Below are positions 15,466 through 23,741 of a stretch of 59,291 bases of DNA, piece after piece. A program made the position numbers and the translations under genes. The first letter of the stretch is position 1, and each line of letters starts with the position of its first letter. The stretch is from positions 1 to 59,291 of the forward strand of contig NZ_KB893264.1 of the NCBI RefSeq assembly GCF_000374065.1, written 5' to 3'. The stretch comes from Spirosoma luteum DSM 19990 (lineage in GTDB: Bacteria; Bacteroidota; Bacteroidia; Cytophagales; Spirosomataceae). The notes under the pieces are model-generated. The model was not told the origin of the DNA. It was given only the letters and a program-made list of their open reading frames with translations, and did no database searches.

Positions 15466-16266
15466 TTACTGGAACAGGTGGATTGTATAATCCAGTAGTT
15501 CCGTTCCGCCCGGTTTGCCATGCCCCGGAACGATAATTTTTGCCTGCGGGTATTTTTGTTTGAGCTTGCTGACCGTACCCGGCCAGGCAGCTACGTTGGC
15601 ATCTTCCAGATTTCCTTTCGCTGCGCCCACTTCTTTTATCAGGCAACCCCCAAACAGCGCCTTATCGTCCGGGAAATAGCCGATTACGTTATCTTTTGTG
15701 TGCCCTTCGCCAACATACTCCGCGTACACTTTTTTATCGCCAACGGGCAGCGTAAGGGTTTCCTTAAACGCCTTGATGGGTTTAGTGAATTTTTGTCCTT
15801 TACTTTTCAGGAGTGCTATCGTTTGACTGGATGCGTAGGCGGGGATGTTATGCGCGTTGAATGCTTCCAGACCGCCCACGCAATCGGCATGAAAGTGGGT
15901 GGGAATGAGGGCATTCACATTCGTTTTTAGCGTCCCGGTTATGTACTGGATCAGTTCTTCTGAGCTCTTATTATCGGCGGGTGTGTCAAAAATAACGGCC
16001 TCATTACCATTGACGATAAGCATTCCGTTGCAGGCCACCCGTCCAAAGCTATCGGTGTTCAGGAAGGACGTATGAATGTAAACATGATCGGAAAGCTGCC
16101 GGATGTGCAACTCTTCAGATTTATAGACGATTGAGTCCCCCATTAGCCAAAAGTTTGCTTCTGAAGGTAGCTTCCCGTTTATTGAATTTCCTTCGCTCAG
16201 GTGTGTATCGCTAAAAAACAGCGACTTGCTTACTAGCAACGTTAGAAGCAGAGCAGACTTTACCAT
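15466..16266 (-). CDS. Subclass B1 metallo-beta-lactamase
   Basis: The 266-residue product has a hydrophobic signal-like N-terminus (MVKSALLLTLLVSKSLFFS), so it should act in the periplasm. All six zinc ligands of subclass B1 are present. Zn1 is held by H124 and H126 (PTHFHADCVGG) and H189 (GEGHTKDN). Zn2 is held by D128, C208 (LFGGCLIKE) and H249 (IVPGHGKPGG). The substrate-binding lysine K211 and the N219 of KGNLEDANVAAWP are also there, which sets B1 apart from other members of the superfamily. Hydrolysis of beta-lactams is inferred from this complete site. Start 16266 is preferred over one 15 codons upstream. A TAATTTTG box lies 56 bases upstream. There is no mobile element nearby, so it appears to be a resident gene. 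Confidence 0.88.
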   Translation of the reverse strand: MVKSALLLTLLVSKSLFFSDTHLSEGNSINGKLPSEANFWLMGDSIVYKSEELHIRQLSDHVYIHTSFLNTDSFGRVACNGMLIVNGNEAVIFDTPADNKSSEELIQYITGTLKTNVNALIPTHFHADCVGGLEAFNAHNIPAYASSQTIALLKSKGQKFTKPIKAFKETLTLPVGDKKVYAEYVGEGHTKDNVIGYFPDDKALFGGCLIKEVGAAKGNLEDANVAAWPGTVSKLKQKYPQAKIIVPGHGKPGGTELLDYTIHLFQ

Positions 16267-16321
16267 GGTAGGGGCTGGCAGTATAGTAACTGTAAGGAAG
16301 CGCACTGGCAATCTTGTTGGG

Positions 16322-16329
16322 CAAAATTA
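16322..16329 (-). promoter_or_regulatory. Candidate -7 box (TAATTTTG) for the metallo-beta-lactamase
   Basis: TAATTTTG on the minus strand fits the TAnnTTTG pattern and lies 56 bases upstream of the ATG at 16266, after the terminator of the gene further upstream. No convincing -33 element was seen. Confidence 0.4.
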
Positions 16330-16383
16330 CAGATAACTTTTTTTGCCTGATGATATAACTTCAATTGTTGACCGTCAGGCCCG

Positions 16384-16420
16384 AAAAAAGCCCTTATCCA
16401 CATGCGGGATAAGGGCTTTT
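16384..16420 (-). terminator. Intrinsic terminator downstream of the 16441 gene
   Basis: AAAAGCCCTTATCC at 16386-16399 pairs with GGATAAGGGCTTTT at 16407-16420, a perfect 14-bp stem. Six A at 16384-16389 give the U-tract on the minus strand. It separates the 16441 gene from the metallo-beta-lactamase. Confidence 0.85.
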
Positions 16421-16440
16421 CTGATGTTGTAACTACTGCT

Positions 16441-16839
16441 TTACCGGATTGAGACAAGCCGATTGGGCGTGGCAGGCTGTTGGGTCGATATGATTACGCT
16501 TTGCGTAGTAGTTTCTACCCCGTTGGTGATTTCTACCTGATACACGCCGTCTTCCAGTTGGTTCAAATTCAACCGGGTGCGGTAGATCTGCTCGTTTTTG
16601 CCAAGATGCTGACTATACAGTAGCCGACCATCGGCACCTTTCAGGCTAATCGATACAGTGCCTCCTTTCTCTTTATCGAGGGCAATACTCAGCTTTCCGC
16701 TTTGGGTCATGTAAATGCCGGTTTTGTAGGTAACTGCCGCTTTTACTTTACCACCTGGATTGGTTTCGGCAAAAGTAGCCGATGAGGTAATAGCAGCCAG
16801 TGAAAGGGCTAAGGCGAGGGATTTGATAAGCGTTTTCAT
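16441..16839 (-). CDS. Small exported beta-sandwich protein
   Basis: The ATG at 16839 gives a clear signal peptide (MKTLIKSLALALSLAAITSS then ATFA); the longer frame has no sense as a start. The mature part, about 105 residues, reads as beta strands. It includes SGKLSIALDKEKGGTVSISL and a C-terminal half with DGVYQVEITNGVETTTQSVI, much like the DUF3244 or T9SS sorting-domain type of fold. It is too short to carry a cargo domain, so it is probably a free-standing periplasmic or surface protein. The exact family is uncertain. It ends in a strong terminator. Confidence 0.7.
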   Translation of the reverse strand: MKTLIKSLALALSLAAITSSATFAETNPGGKVKAAVTYKTGIYMTQSGKLSIALDKEKGGTVSISLKGADGRLLYSQHLGKNEQIYRTRLNLNQLEDGVYQVEITNGVETTTQSVIISTQQPATPNRLVSIR

Positions 16840-17051
16840 GGTGATTATAGTTTTTTGATTGTTTCGATTTTTCCACCGGGTTCTTCCCGGTTGGTGAAAC
16901 AAAGATATAGGCACTAGCCGGTACTATGCATAGCAAACTACCGGAACGGTTTTCCGGCTGGATGAGTGGTTATTATACAGGGCTAGTTGAGGGAACGGTT
17001 AGTTGGAATGATGCTTGTTAAGTCGCAAATTTGCTTTGTAGCTACAATTAT

Positions 17052-17822
17052 ATGTCCATTCAGACTCAGACACCCAACAGTTTATACTATACTCCTGCCA
17101 TCCTCGCCGACTTCCCTGATCTCATTGCCGCCGAAAGCACCCGACATGGGGGAGTTAGTCCGGCTCCGTTCGACTCGCTCAACCTAGGCATCAATACGAT
17201 GGATACGCCAGAAAACGTAGCTGAAAACCGACGACGATTTTTCGACGCTATTGGTGCTGATGCGCATTCCTTCGCGTATTCCAATCAGGTTCACGGCACG
17301 GACGTTTTATACGCGACCAAAGCGGGGCGTTTTGACGGGTACGATGCATTGATAACCAACCAACCCGGCTTGCTGATTGGCGTTACCGTTGCCGATTGTG
17401 TCCCTATCCTGATTTACGACCAGGCTCATCAGGCCGTTGCAGCTATCCATGCGGGCTGGCGGGGAACGGTAGGGGGCATAGTGACGAAAACGCTGACTAT
17501 GATGCAGCAGCGGTTTGGTACGGTGTCGGGGGCGTGTTACGCCTACGTCGGGACCTGTATTGACGAATGCTCGTTTGAGGTTGGACCGGAAGTGGCCGAA
17601 CAGTTTGCCGCAACGTATAAACAAACTAAGTCTGGCACAGGAAAAGCGTGTGTTGATCTGAAAGGTGCTAACGTATCCTGTTTGATCGACTTTGGTATAC
17701 CGGCGAAGCAGATAGCTGTGTCGTCTTTTTCGACGGTGCTGAATAACGATACGTACTATTCGTTCCGCGCTGAAAATGGGCAAACCGGCAGGATGCTGGC
17801 AGTTATCGGGCTGAAAAACTAA
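17052..17822 (+). CDS. pgeF: Peptidoglycan editing factor PgeF (laccase-domain protein, YfiH family)
   Basis: The 256-residue product starts at 17052 (MSIQTQTPNSLYY). Family hallmarks are HGGVSPAPFDSLNLG near residue 32, NQVHGTDV near 80, VADCVPILI near 115, AIHAGWRGTVGG near 132 and CIDECSFEVGPEV near 172. These hold the zinc-binding histidines and cysteine. Members of the family remove wrongly placed serine from peptidoglycan precursors, and some act on purine nucleosides or phenols. It is followed 68 bases later by a GlsB-like gene on the same strand. Confidence 0.9.
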   Translation: MSIQTQTPNSLYYTPAILADFPDLIAAESTRHGGVSPAPFDSLNLGINTMDTPENVAENRRRFFDAIGADAHSFAYSNQVHGTDVLYATKAGRFDGYDALITNQPGLLIGVTVADCVPILIYDQAHQAVAAIHAGWRGTVGGIVTKTLTMMQQRFGTVSGACYAYVGTCIDECSFEVGPEVAEQFAATYKQTKSGTGKACVDLKGANVSCLIDFGIPAKQIAVSSFSTVLNNDTYYSFRAENGQTGRMLAVIGLKN

Positions 17823-17890
17823 ACAATGTCTCCTGATTGCCCGTTAGGTAACTGTTTCTTAAACAACTTTTCATTTTACACGCAACAGGT

Positions 17891-18133
17891 ATGGGAATCT
17901 TAATTTCAATTTTAGTAGGTGCCATTGCCGGTTGGCTGGCTGACCTTGTTTTCAAGCGGTTTTCATTCTCGCTAATCGTTCAGATTCTGCTCGGTATTGC
18001 CGGTGGATTTGTTGGCGGTCTGCTATTTGGCCGTGACGGCAGCGTTCTTGACCAGATTCTGACTTCGTTTGTAGGGGCTGTTATTATTCTTGGTATTGCT
18101 GCGCTGATAAAAGGCCGTAGCAGCGCGGTATAG
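17891..18133 (+). CDS. GlsB/YeaQ/YmgE-type stress membrane protein
   Basis: An 80-residue protein made of three hydrophobic segments (about 2-18, 27-47 and 55-74). The glycine-rich motif ILVGAIAGWLADLVF and AGGFVGGLLFG are typical of transglycosylase-associated (GlsB/YeaQ/YmgE) small membrane proteins. These are usually induced by stress; their molecular action is unknown. The gene is complete and lies between pgeF and a very long inverted repeat. Confidence 0.85.
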   Translation: MGILISILVGAIAGWLADLVFKRFSFSLIVQILLGIAGGFVGGLLFGRDGSVLDQILTSFVGAVIILGIAALIKGRSSAV

Positions 18134-18147
18134 ATAGGAAGAAATTA

Positions 18148-18218
18148 AAAGGAAAAAGGGGTAGCAAAGGGGGAAGGATAGGAGTTATCCTTCCCCCTTT
18201 GCTACCCCTTTTTCCTTT
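18148..18218. repeat. Perfect 33-bp inverted repeat between convergent genes
   Basis: Bases 18148-18180 (starting AAAGGAAAAAGGGG) are exactly complementary to 18186-18218, with a 5-base loop GGAGT. It fills the gap between the GlsB-like gene (stop at 18133) and the acyl-CoA dehydrogenase (stop at 18225). It can act as a two-way terminator, although the stem is far longer than needed and is strand-biased in purines. Confidence 0.85.
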
Positions 18219-18224
18219 GTTTCT

Positions 18225-19364
18225 CTATTTCAAAATCTGTCTGGAGATGACCAGTTTTTGAATTTCGCTGGTTCCTTCCCCGATAGTGCAGAGTTTGGCA
18301 TCCCGGTAAAATTTCTCCGCCGGAAAATCTTTTGTGTACCCATAGCCACCAAAAATCTGTACCGACTCATTGGCCACCCGAACGGCCGTTTCGGAGGCAA
18401 ATAACTTGGCCATCGCTGATTCTTTGGTCACGGGTTTGCCAGCATCTTTCAAATCGGCAGCCTGATAGGTCAGGAGTTTGGCCGCTTCGATGTCGGTAGC
18501 CATGTCGGCCAGTTTGAAACTGATGCCCTGGAAACTGGCAATGGGTTTCCCAAATTGTTCCCGCTCTTTGGCGTACGCCAGAGCTGCATCGTAGGCTCCA
18601 TAGGCAATTCCGAGGCTGAGGGCCGCAATCGATATCCGGCCACCATCAAGGATTTTGAGCGATTGAATAAACCCTTCGCCCACTTGACCAAGTCGCTGAG
18701 CATCCGAGATCCGGCAATCCTGAAACAACATCTCGGCCGTTTCTGAAGCCCTCATGCCCAATTTATCTTCTTTACGGCCACCCGTAAAACCGGGGGTTCC
18801 CCGTTCTACTATAAAAGCCGTGGCATTATGGGGGGCATTTGGCTCGCCGGTCCGGGCAATTACTACGGCTACATGGCCACTTCTACCGTGGGTTATGAAG
18901 TTTTTAGCCCCGTTCAGCACCCAGCCATCATTATCCCGAACCGCTGTTGTGCGCATGTTGCCCGCGTCAGAACCGGTATTAGGCTCGGTAAGACCCCAAG
19001 CTCCCAGCCATTCGCCGGTGGCTAACCGGGGCAGATAAGTTTGTTTTTGATCCTCGTTACCAAACATAAGAATATGGTTGGTACAAAGGGAATTATGGGC
19101 GGCCATTGATAAGCCAACCGACCCGTCGATTCTAGATAATTCTACAATAGCCGCCACGTATTCACGGTAGCCCAGGCCTGTACCACCGTATTCAACCGGC
19201 ACCAGCATGCCCATTAGCCCCTGCTGACCTAACTGCTGAAATAACTCTGCTGGAAAATGCTGGTCTTCATCCCATTGTCGGATATTTGGTCTAATGAGCC
19301 GTTCTCCCAGGTCATGTACCGATTGGGCTATTAATTCTTGGTTTTCTACAATTTCGTTTGTCAT
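18225..19364 (-). CDS. Acyl-CoA dehydrogenase
   Basis: A 379-residue FAD flavoprotein that introduces a trans-2 double bond into acyl-CoA. The N-terminal helical domain is followed by LGAWGLTEPNTGSDAGNMRT near 120 and the FITHG segment near 155, which bind FAD and substrate. EREQFGKPIASFQGISFKLA near 265 and GGYGYTKDFPAEKFYRDAK near 340 are both family signatures. The catalytic glutamate is in CTIGEGTSEIQKL near 367. Chain-length preference cannot be read; the sequence is closest to short- or branched-chain types by eye. It stands alone, divergent from ugd. Confidence 0.9.
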   Translation of the reverse strand: MTNEIVENQELIAQSVHDLGERLIRPNIRQWDEDQHFPAELFQQLGQQGLMGMLVPVEYGGTGLGYREYVAAIVELSRIDGSVGLSMAAHNSLCTNHILMFGNEDQKQTYLPRLATGEWLGAWGLTEPNTGSDAGNMRTTAVRDNDGWVLNGAKNFITHGRSGHVAVVIARTGEPNAPHNATAFIVERGTPGFTGGRKEDKLGMRASETAEMLFQDCRISDAQRLGQVGEGFIQSLKILDGGRISIAALSLGIAYGAYDAALAYAKEREQFGKPIASFQGISFKLADMATDIEAAKLLTYQAADLKDAGKPVTKESAMAKLFASETAVRVANESVQIFGGYGYTKDFPAEKFYRDAKLCTIGEGTSEIQKLVISRQILK

Positions 19365-19726
19365 GAAAGAAGTGATCTGATAAAATACCGTATCTGTGGT
19401 TTATACAAAGTAAGCAATTAAGCTCACCTTTTGTTGCCGCCCGGTCCTATTGACGGGTTTGGTCGTTTGTTTTCGTAGTTGGGGTGGGCAGAAGGGCGAA
19501 AAACAGGGTCTTTGTACCTGATTAGATTCGTTTATCGGCAATTGGTTTAATGGGTATAGTGCAATTTCATGGGTGAAGAACTGATTCTGCCGGTGATGGA
19601 CTCCGGTACCGGTAAGTCACTATTGACAGGCAGATAGGGGTGGCTATTAAAAAACTCCTATTTTTGTGACATCAGGTAAGTCTGCCAGTCTGTTATCATT
19701 ATAAAAATATTAGTTAATCTATCGAT
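19365..19726. promoter_or_regulatory. Intergenic region between acyl-CoA dehydrogenase and ugd
   Basis: This 362-base gap serves two divergent genes. It holds a TATTTTTG box for ugd at 19659-19666 and a 10-base palindrome CCGGTACCGG at 19603-19612. No gene or RNA was recognised in it. Confidence 0.45.
19659..19666 (+). promoter_or_regulatory. Candidate -7 box (TATTTTTG) for ugd
   Basis: Matches TAnnTTTG, 60 bases upstream of the ugd ATG, leaving a leader of about 50 bases. No clear -33 partner was seen. Confidence 0.45.
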
Positions 19727-21058
19727 ATGAAATTAGCTGTAGTTGGAACTGGATATGTGGGTCTCGTTACGGGTACGTGTTTTGCCGAAACCGGCAACCA
19801 GGTGACCTGTGTTGATATTGACGAGCGAAAAGTTGAGAAACTAAATAACGGCATTGTGCCCATCTACGAACCAGGATTGGAAACCCTGTTTCACCGGAAC
19901 GTAGAAGAAGGTCGTCTCTTATTTACGACGAATCTCGAGGAAGGGATTAAAGACGCGGAAGTTATTTTTCTGGCCCTGCCCACCCCGCCTGGTGAAGATG
20001 GCTCTGCCGACCTGAAATATATTCTGAAAGTAGCCAGCGACCTCGGCCCTATCCTTAGTCAGTACGCTGTTATTGTCGATAAAAGTACGGTACCCGTTGG
20101 CACCGCCGAGAAAGTTCATGCGCACATTGCCGACAATGCCGTAGTTGATTTCGACGTTGTTTCGAACCCCGAGTTCCTGCGGGAAGGCGTGGCCGTTGAA
20201 GATTTCATGAAGCCTGATCGTGTAGTCATTGGAACAAAATCGGACCGGGCCAAAGCGGTGATGAACAAACTGTATGCACCGCTGGTGCGTCAGGGCAACC
20301 CCGTGATTTTTATGGACGAACGCTCTGCCGAAATGACCAAGTATGCGGCCAACGCATTTCTGGCTACTAAAATCACGTTCATGAACGAGATTGCCAACCT
20401 GTGCGAGCGGGCCGGTGCCAATGTCGATGATATTCGGCGGGGTATTGGTACGGATAGCCGCATTGGCAAGCGATTCCTGTTTGCGGGTATTGGCTACGGG
20501 GGAAGCTGTTTCCCCAAAGATGTGCAGGCACTGGCAAAAACGGCCAAAGATTTCAACTATGATTTCAAGGTGTTGAAATCGGTGATGGAGGTGAACGACG
20601 AGCAGAAAATCAAGATGATGCCGCTGATTCTGGATCACTTCGGGGGCGACTTGAAAGGGAAGACCATCGCTGTTTGGGGGCTGGCTTTCAAACCCTATAC
20701 CGACGATATTCGGGAAGCACCCGCGCTGGATAACATCCGGGCATTGCTTGATGCCGGGGCAAAAGTTACCGCCTATGATCCCGAAGCGATGGACAATGTT
20801 CGTAATCAACTGGGTAATTCCATTACCTACGCGCATACGCAATACGCAGCCCTGGATGATGCCGACGCGCTTTTCATCATTACCGAATGGCCCCTGTTCC
20901 GCACACCTGACTTCGACAAGATGAACCTGCTGATGAAAAACAAGGTGATTTTCGACGGTCGGAATGTGTACGAGCTTGAGCAGATGCGCGAACAGAACTA
21001 TACCTATTACAGCGTCGGTCGGGAAGCTATACTGGCACCGGTCGAGCAGAAAGTATAA
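19727..21058 (+). CDS. ugd: UDP-glucose 6-dehydrogenase
   Basis: This enzyme oxidises UDP-glucose to UDP-glucuronate with two NAD. The 443-residue product starts with the Rossmann motif MKLAVVGTGYVGLVTGTCFA. The catalytic cysteine is C261 in GIGYGGSCFPKDVQ. Further family blocks are NPEFLREGVAVEDF near 147, EMTKYAANAFLATKI near 202 and WGLAFKPYTDDIREAPA near 330. The length is normal. The next gene, 118 bases downstream, is a UDP-glucuronate decarboxylase, so the pair probably makes UDP-xylose for an envelope or exported polysaccharide. Confidence 0.93.
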   Translation: MKLAVVGTGYVGLVTGTCFAETGNQVTCVDIDERKVEKLNNGIVPIYEPGLETLFHRNVEEGRLLFTTNLEEGIKDAEVIFLALPTPPGEDGSADLKYILKVASDLGPILSQYAVIVDKSTVPVGTAEKVHAHIADNAVVDFDVVSNPEFLREGVAVEDFMKPDRVVIGTKSDRAKAVMNKLYAPLVRQGNPVIFMDERSAEMTKYAANAFLATKITFMNEIANLCERAGANVDDIRRGIGTDSRIGKRFLFAGIGYGGSCFPKDVQALAKTAKDFNYDFKVLKSVMEVNDEQKIKMMPLILDHFGGDLKGKTIAVWGLAFKPYTDDIREAPALDNIRALLDAGAKVTAYDPEAMDNVRNQLGNSITYAHTQYAALDDADALFIITEWPLFRTPDFDKMNLLMKNKVIFDGRNVYELEQMREQNYTYYSVGREAILAPVEQKV

Positions 21059-21069
21059 AACAGTTTGTC

Positions 21070-21163
21070 GTTTACGGTTTATGGTTTACGTTAGCTGGCG
21101 CATGAGCAGCTTACGCGTCAGTCCCAGCGGGGAGCCGCAACCGTAAACCATAAACTATAAACC
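21070..21163. repeat. Heptamer-periodic inverted repeat between ugd and UDP-xylose synthase
   Basis: The left arm repeats a 7-base unit (CGTTTAC, GGTTTAT, GGTTTAC). The right arm is its inverted equivalent (read in reverse complement GGTTTAT, AGTTTAT, GGTTTAC). TTTATGGTTTACG at 21078-21090 pairs perfectly with 21142-21154. The roughly 50-base loop has its own small stems. It lies within the ugd-uxs gap, so it could tune the relative expression of the two genes. Confidence 0.75.
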
Positions 21164-21176
21164 TTAATCTTAAAGA

Positions 21177-22157
21177 ATGAAACGAGTACTAATCACCGGC
21201 GGGGCCGGATTTCTTGGCTCGCACCTTTGCGACCGGTTTATTAAAGAAGGCTACCACGTGATAGCGATGGACAATCTCATTACGGGCGATATCCGTAACA
21301 TTGAGCATCTGTTCCATCTGGCTAACTTTGAATTTTACCATCACGACGTATCCAAGTTTATCCATGTACCGGGTAATCTGGATTACATCCTGCATTTTGC
21401 CTCCCCGGCCAGTCCAATCGACTACCTGAAAATACCCATTCAAACCCTGAAAGTTGGCTCGCTGGGTATTCATAACTGTCTGGGTCTGGCGCGGGTGAAG
21501 GGAGCACGGGTGCTGATTGCCTCCACGTCGGAAGTGTACGGCGACCCAACGGTTCACCCACAAAATGAAGAGTACTGGGGCAATGTTAACCCTGTAGGCC
21601 CGCGTGGTGTGTACGATGAAGCCAAGCGTTTTCAGGAAGCAATGACGATGGCCTACCATACCTACCACGGTGTGGAAACCCGCATTGTCCGAATCTTTAA
21701 TACTTATGGCCCGCGTATGCGCCTGAATGATGGTCGGGTATTGCCCGCTTTTATTGGGCAGGCCCTGCGGGGCGAAGACCTGACCGTTTTTGGTGATGGT
21801 AGCCAGACCCGCTCGTTTTGCTACGTAGATGATCTGGTAGAGGGAATTTATCGGCTGTTGCTCAGCGATTACGCCTATCCGGTCAACGTGGGGAATCCGT
21901 CGGAAATTACCATTAAAGAATTTGGCGAAGAGATTATCAAACTGACCGGTACGAAGCAGCAGTTAATTTTTAAAGACCTGCCTACTGATGATCCCAAGCA
22001 GCGTCAACCGGATATTACAAAGGCAAAAGCCATCCTGGACTGGGAGCCTAAAGTGACCCGTGAGGAGGGGCTGCGCATTACGTACGATTATTTTAAAAGC
22101 TTACCCGAGGAAGAACTTTACAAAGCGGCCTATCACCGGGAGTTTAACAAACAGTAG
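21177..22157 (+). CDS. UDP-glucuronate decarboxylase (UDP-xylose synthase)
   Basis: A 326-residue short-chain dehydrogenase/reductase. The NAD motif is [13 protein letters not shown] at 6-18. The catalytic pair is in [12 protein letters not shown] (Y and K), with the serine in [11 protein letters not shown]. The block [19 protein letters not shown] and the ending region [19 protein letters not shown] are typical of UDP-xylose synthases rather than other epimerases. It would turn UDP-glucuronate, the product of the gene before it, into UDP-xylose. A related dTDP-glucose dehydratase is less likely because of the PASPxxY block. Confidence 0.88.
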   Translation: MKRVLITGGAGFLGSHLCDRFIKEGYHVIAMDNLITGDIRNIEHLFHLANFEFYHHDVSKFIHVPGNLDYILHFASPASPIDYLKIPIQTLKVGSLGIHNCLGLARVKGARVLIASTSEVYGDPTVHPQNEEYWGNVNPVGPRGVYDEAKRFQEAMTMAYHTYHGVETRIVRIFNTYGPRMRLNDGRVLPAFIGQALRGEDLTVFGDGSQTRSFCYVDDLVEGIYRLLLSDYAYPVNVGNPSEITIKEFGEEIIKLTGTKQQLIFKDLPTDDPKQRQPDITKAKAILDWEPKVTREEGLRITYDYFKSLPEEELYKAAYHREFNKQ

Positions 22158-22217
22158 CCTGAGTTTGCTCACTGTACAAGAATACAGTAACGGTAACTAT
22201 CCGGAATAGTAAACGTT

Positions 22218-22277
22218 GAGGGGTCCTAAAAATGATTGGCGAACCAGATGGTTCGCCAATCATTTTTAGGACCCCTC
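22218..22277. repeat. Perfect 29-bp inverted repeat with a two-base centre
   Basis: Bases 22218-22246 (starting GAGGGGTCCTAAAAATG) are exactly complementary to 22249-22277, leaving only GA between the arms. It lies 60 bases past the UDP-xylose synthase stop and 233 bases before the end of the convergent lpxB. A terminator role is likely. The near-absence of a loop also suits cruciform extrusion or a protein-binding palindrome. Confidence 0.85.
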
Positions 22278-22509
22278 GGTTTTTGCCATAGGCCAGGTCT
22301 GAATCTGACCGGAGCCTACATGGTTAGTATGTCAGGAAAAAGGCCAGGTACAGTTGATGCGGAACAAAGCAGTAATGCGTTGGTATTCGGGATTTTATAA
22401 CGAAAAATGCTACTGCCGGAGCTGTATTTCGCTTAATATGAGAGCGGTATGGAAATATGATTTGACACACTCGTATGTAAGTTGGGGCGATGTTCCGTTC
22501 TGAAGAGGG
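22278..22509. other. Non-coding gap next to lpxB 3' end
   Basis: About 230 bases, part of a 352-base gap between convergent genes. I see no gene or structured element here beyond the long inverted repeat to its left. Confidence 0.4.
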
Positions 22510-23631
22510 CTATGAAGCCATCTGCCGTAATTCTTCCACCATGATCCTCCCCGCCCGTTCGGACGCGCCCGGCTCGCCCATTTTTTGCAGTACGTCGGCA
22601 TAACCGGCCAGTTGTTCCTCCCGACCCGGCTGACCCGGTAAAATAGCGCGTAACTCGGTCGTTATTCGTTCCGGGGTAAGTGCATTCTGAATCAACTCTT
22701 TCACCACTTCCCGGTCGGCAATCAAATTGACCAGCGAGATGAAGGGAACGGCAATCAGCCGCTTGGCAATGGCGTAGGAAACCAGTGTTGTTTTGTAACA
22801 CACGACCTGCGGAACGTTTAGCAGGGCAGTTTCGAGCGTAGCGGTTCCCGACGTAACCAACGAGGCTGTGGCTATATGCAGCAGGTCATACGCTGCGTCG
22901 TCAACGCGTTTTACCGTGGGGTACTTGACCAGAAAATTGTCGTACAGGGTAGCAGGCAGGTTGCTAACAGTGCCCACCAAAAACTGATAGGCGGGAAACT
23001 GTTCGGTAACCCGCAGCATAATGGGCAGAATGGCCGTAATCTCCTGATGGCGGCTGCCGGGCAGGAGCGCAATGACCGGCTGTTCCGATAAGCCCAGTTT
23101 TTCCCGAAAGGCCGGGTCTGGCCGGAATTCAGCCAGCGCATCAAACAGCGGGTTACCTACGTATTCGACGTTGAAGTTGTACCGGGCAAAGAATTCGGTT
23201 TCGAAGGGTAATATTGTGAACAACCGATCGACAGTAGCTTTGATAGTCAATGCCCGACGCTGGTTCCAGGCCCACACTTTGGGCGATATGTAGTAAAAAA
23301 CAGGAATACCATGCCGCTTGGCAAACCGGGCCATGCGTAGGTTGAAACCCGCATAATCGATCAGAATAAGCACATCGGGCCGATGGGCCAGCAAGTCGGT
23401 CTGGCATTGGCGCAGGTTGCGTCGGATCGTTCCCAGGTTTTTTACGACCTCTAGAAAACCCATAAAGGCCATAGTACGGTAGTGGCACACCACCACAGCA
23501 CCAGCGGCTTCCATTAGGTCTCCGCCATAAGCCCGGAAACTGGCCTGAGGGTCATGGGCATGAATGGCCCGGATCAGGTTGGCACCGTGCAGGTCGCCGG
23601 AGCGTTCACCGGCTATCAAATAATAAGTCAT
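22510..23631 (-). CDS. lpxB: Lipid-A-disaccharide synthase
   Basis: This glycosyltransferase joins UDP-2,3-diacylglucosamine to lipid X, the disaccharide step of lipid A assembly at the inner membrane. The 373-residue product opens YYLIAGERSGDLHGANLIRA, the LpxB signature. VLILIDYAGFNLRMARFAKR and FYYISPKVWAWNQRR near 110-140 are diagnostic, as is IALLPGSRHQEI near 190. The donor-binding segment LVTSGTATLETALLNVPQVV is near 270. The length is standard. It lies 110 bases downstream of queD on the same strand. hldD, another LPS gene, is close by on the other strand. Confidence 0.93.
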   Translation of the reverse strand: MTYYLIAGERSGDLHGANLIRAIHAHDPQASFRAYGGDLMEAAGAVVVCHYRTMAFMGFLEVVKNLGTIRRNLRQCQTDLLAHRPDVLILIDYAGFNLRMARFAKRHGIPVFYYISPKVWAWNQRRALTIKATVDRLFTILPFETEFFARYNFNVEYVGNPLFDALAEFRPDPAFREKLGLSEQPVIALLPGSRHQEITAILPIMLRVTEQFPAYQFLVGTVSNLPATLYDNFLVKYPTVKRVDDAAYDLLHIATASLVTSGTATLETALLNVPQVVCYKTTLVSYAIAKRLIAVPFISLVNLIADREVVKELIQNALTPERITTELRAILPGQPGREEQLAGYADVLQKMGEPGASERAGRIMVEELRQMAS

Positions 23632-23694
23632 AACCGATAGTGAGTTAGTAAGCCCGGCAGCCAGTAAGATAACCAGTCGGTCCGTGTTTAGCTA

Positions 23695-23735
23695 CTGAAT
23701 TAACTTATTAACCAACTAACCGTCTGACTGGTTAA
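23695..23735. repeat. Possible heptamer-type inverted repeat between queD and lpxB
   Basis: TTAACCA at 23708-23714 pairs with TGGTTAA at 23729-23735. The surrounding bases repeat GGTTAGT-like 7-base units on the minus strand. It is a weaker example of the periodic inverted repeats seen at 21070 and 29182. Confidence 0.4.
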
Positions 23736-23741
23736 CTTGAT

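Noticed and set aside
15404..15646. N-terminal extension of the LysR frame by 81 codons
   Set aside because: It overlaps the metallo-beta-lactamase gene and the LysR fold begins exactly at the ATG at 15403.
19919..20842. 307-codon frame on the minus strand
   Set aside because: Shadow of ugd, whose catalytic motifs are unmistakable on the plus strand.
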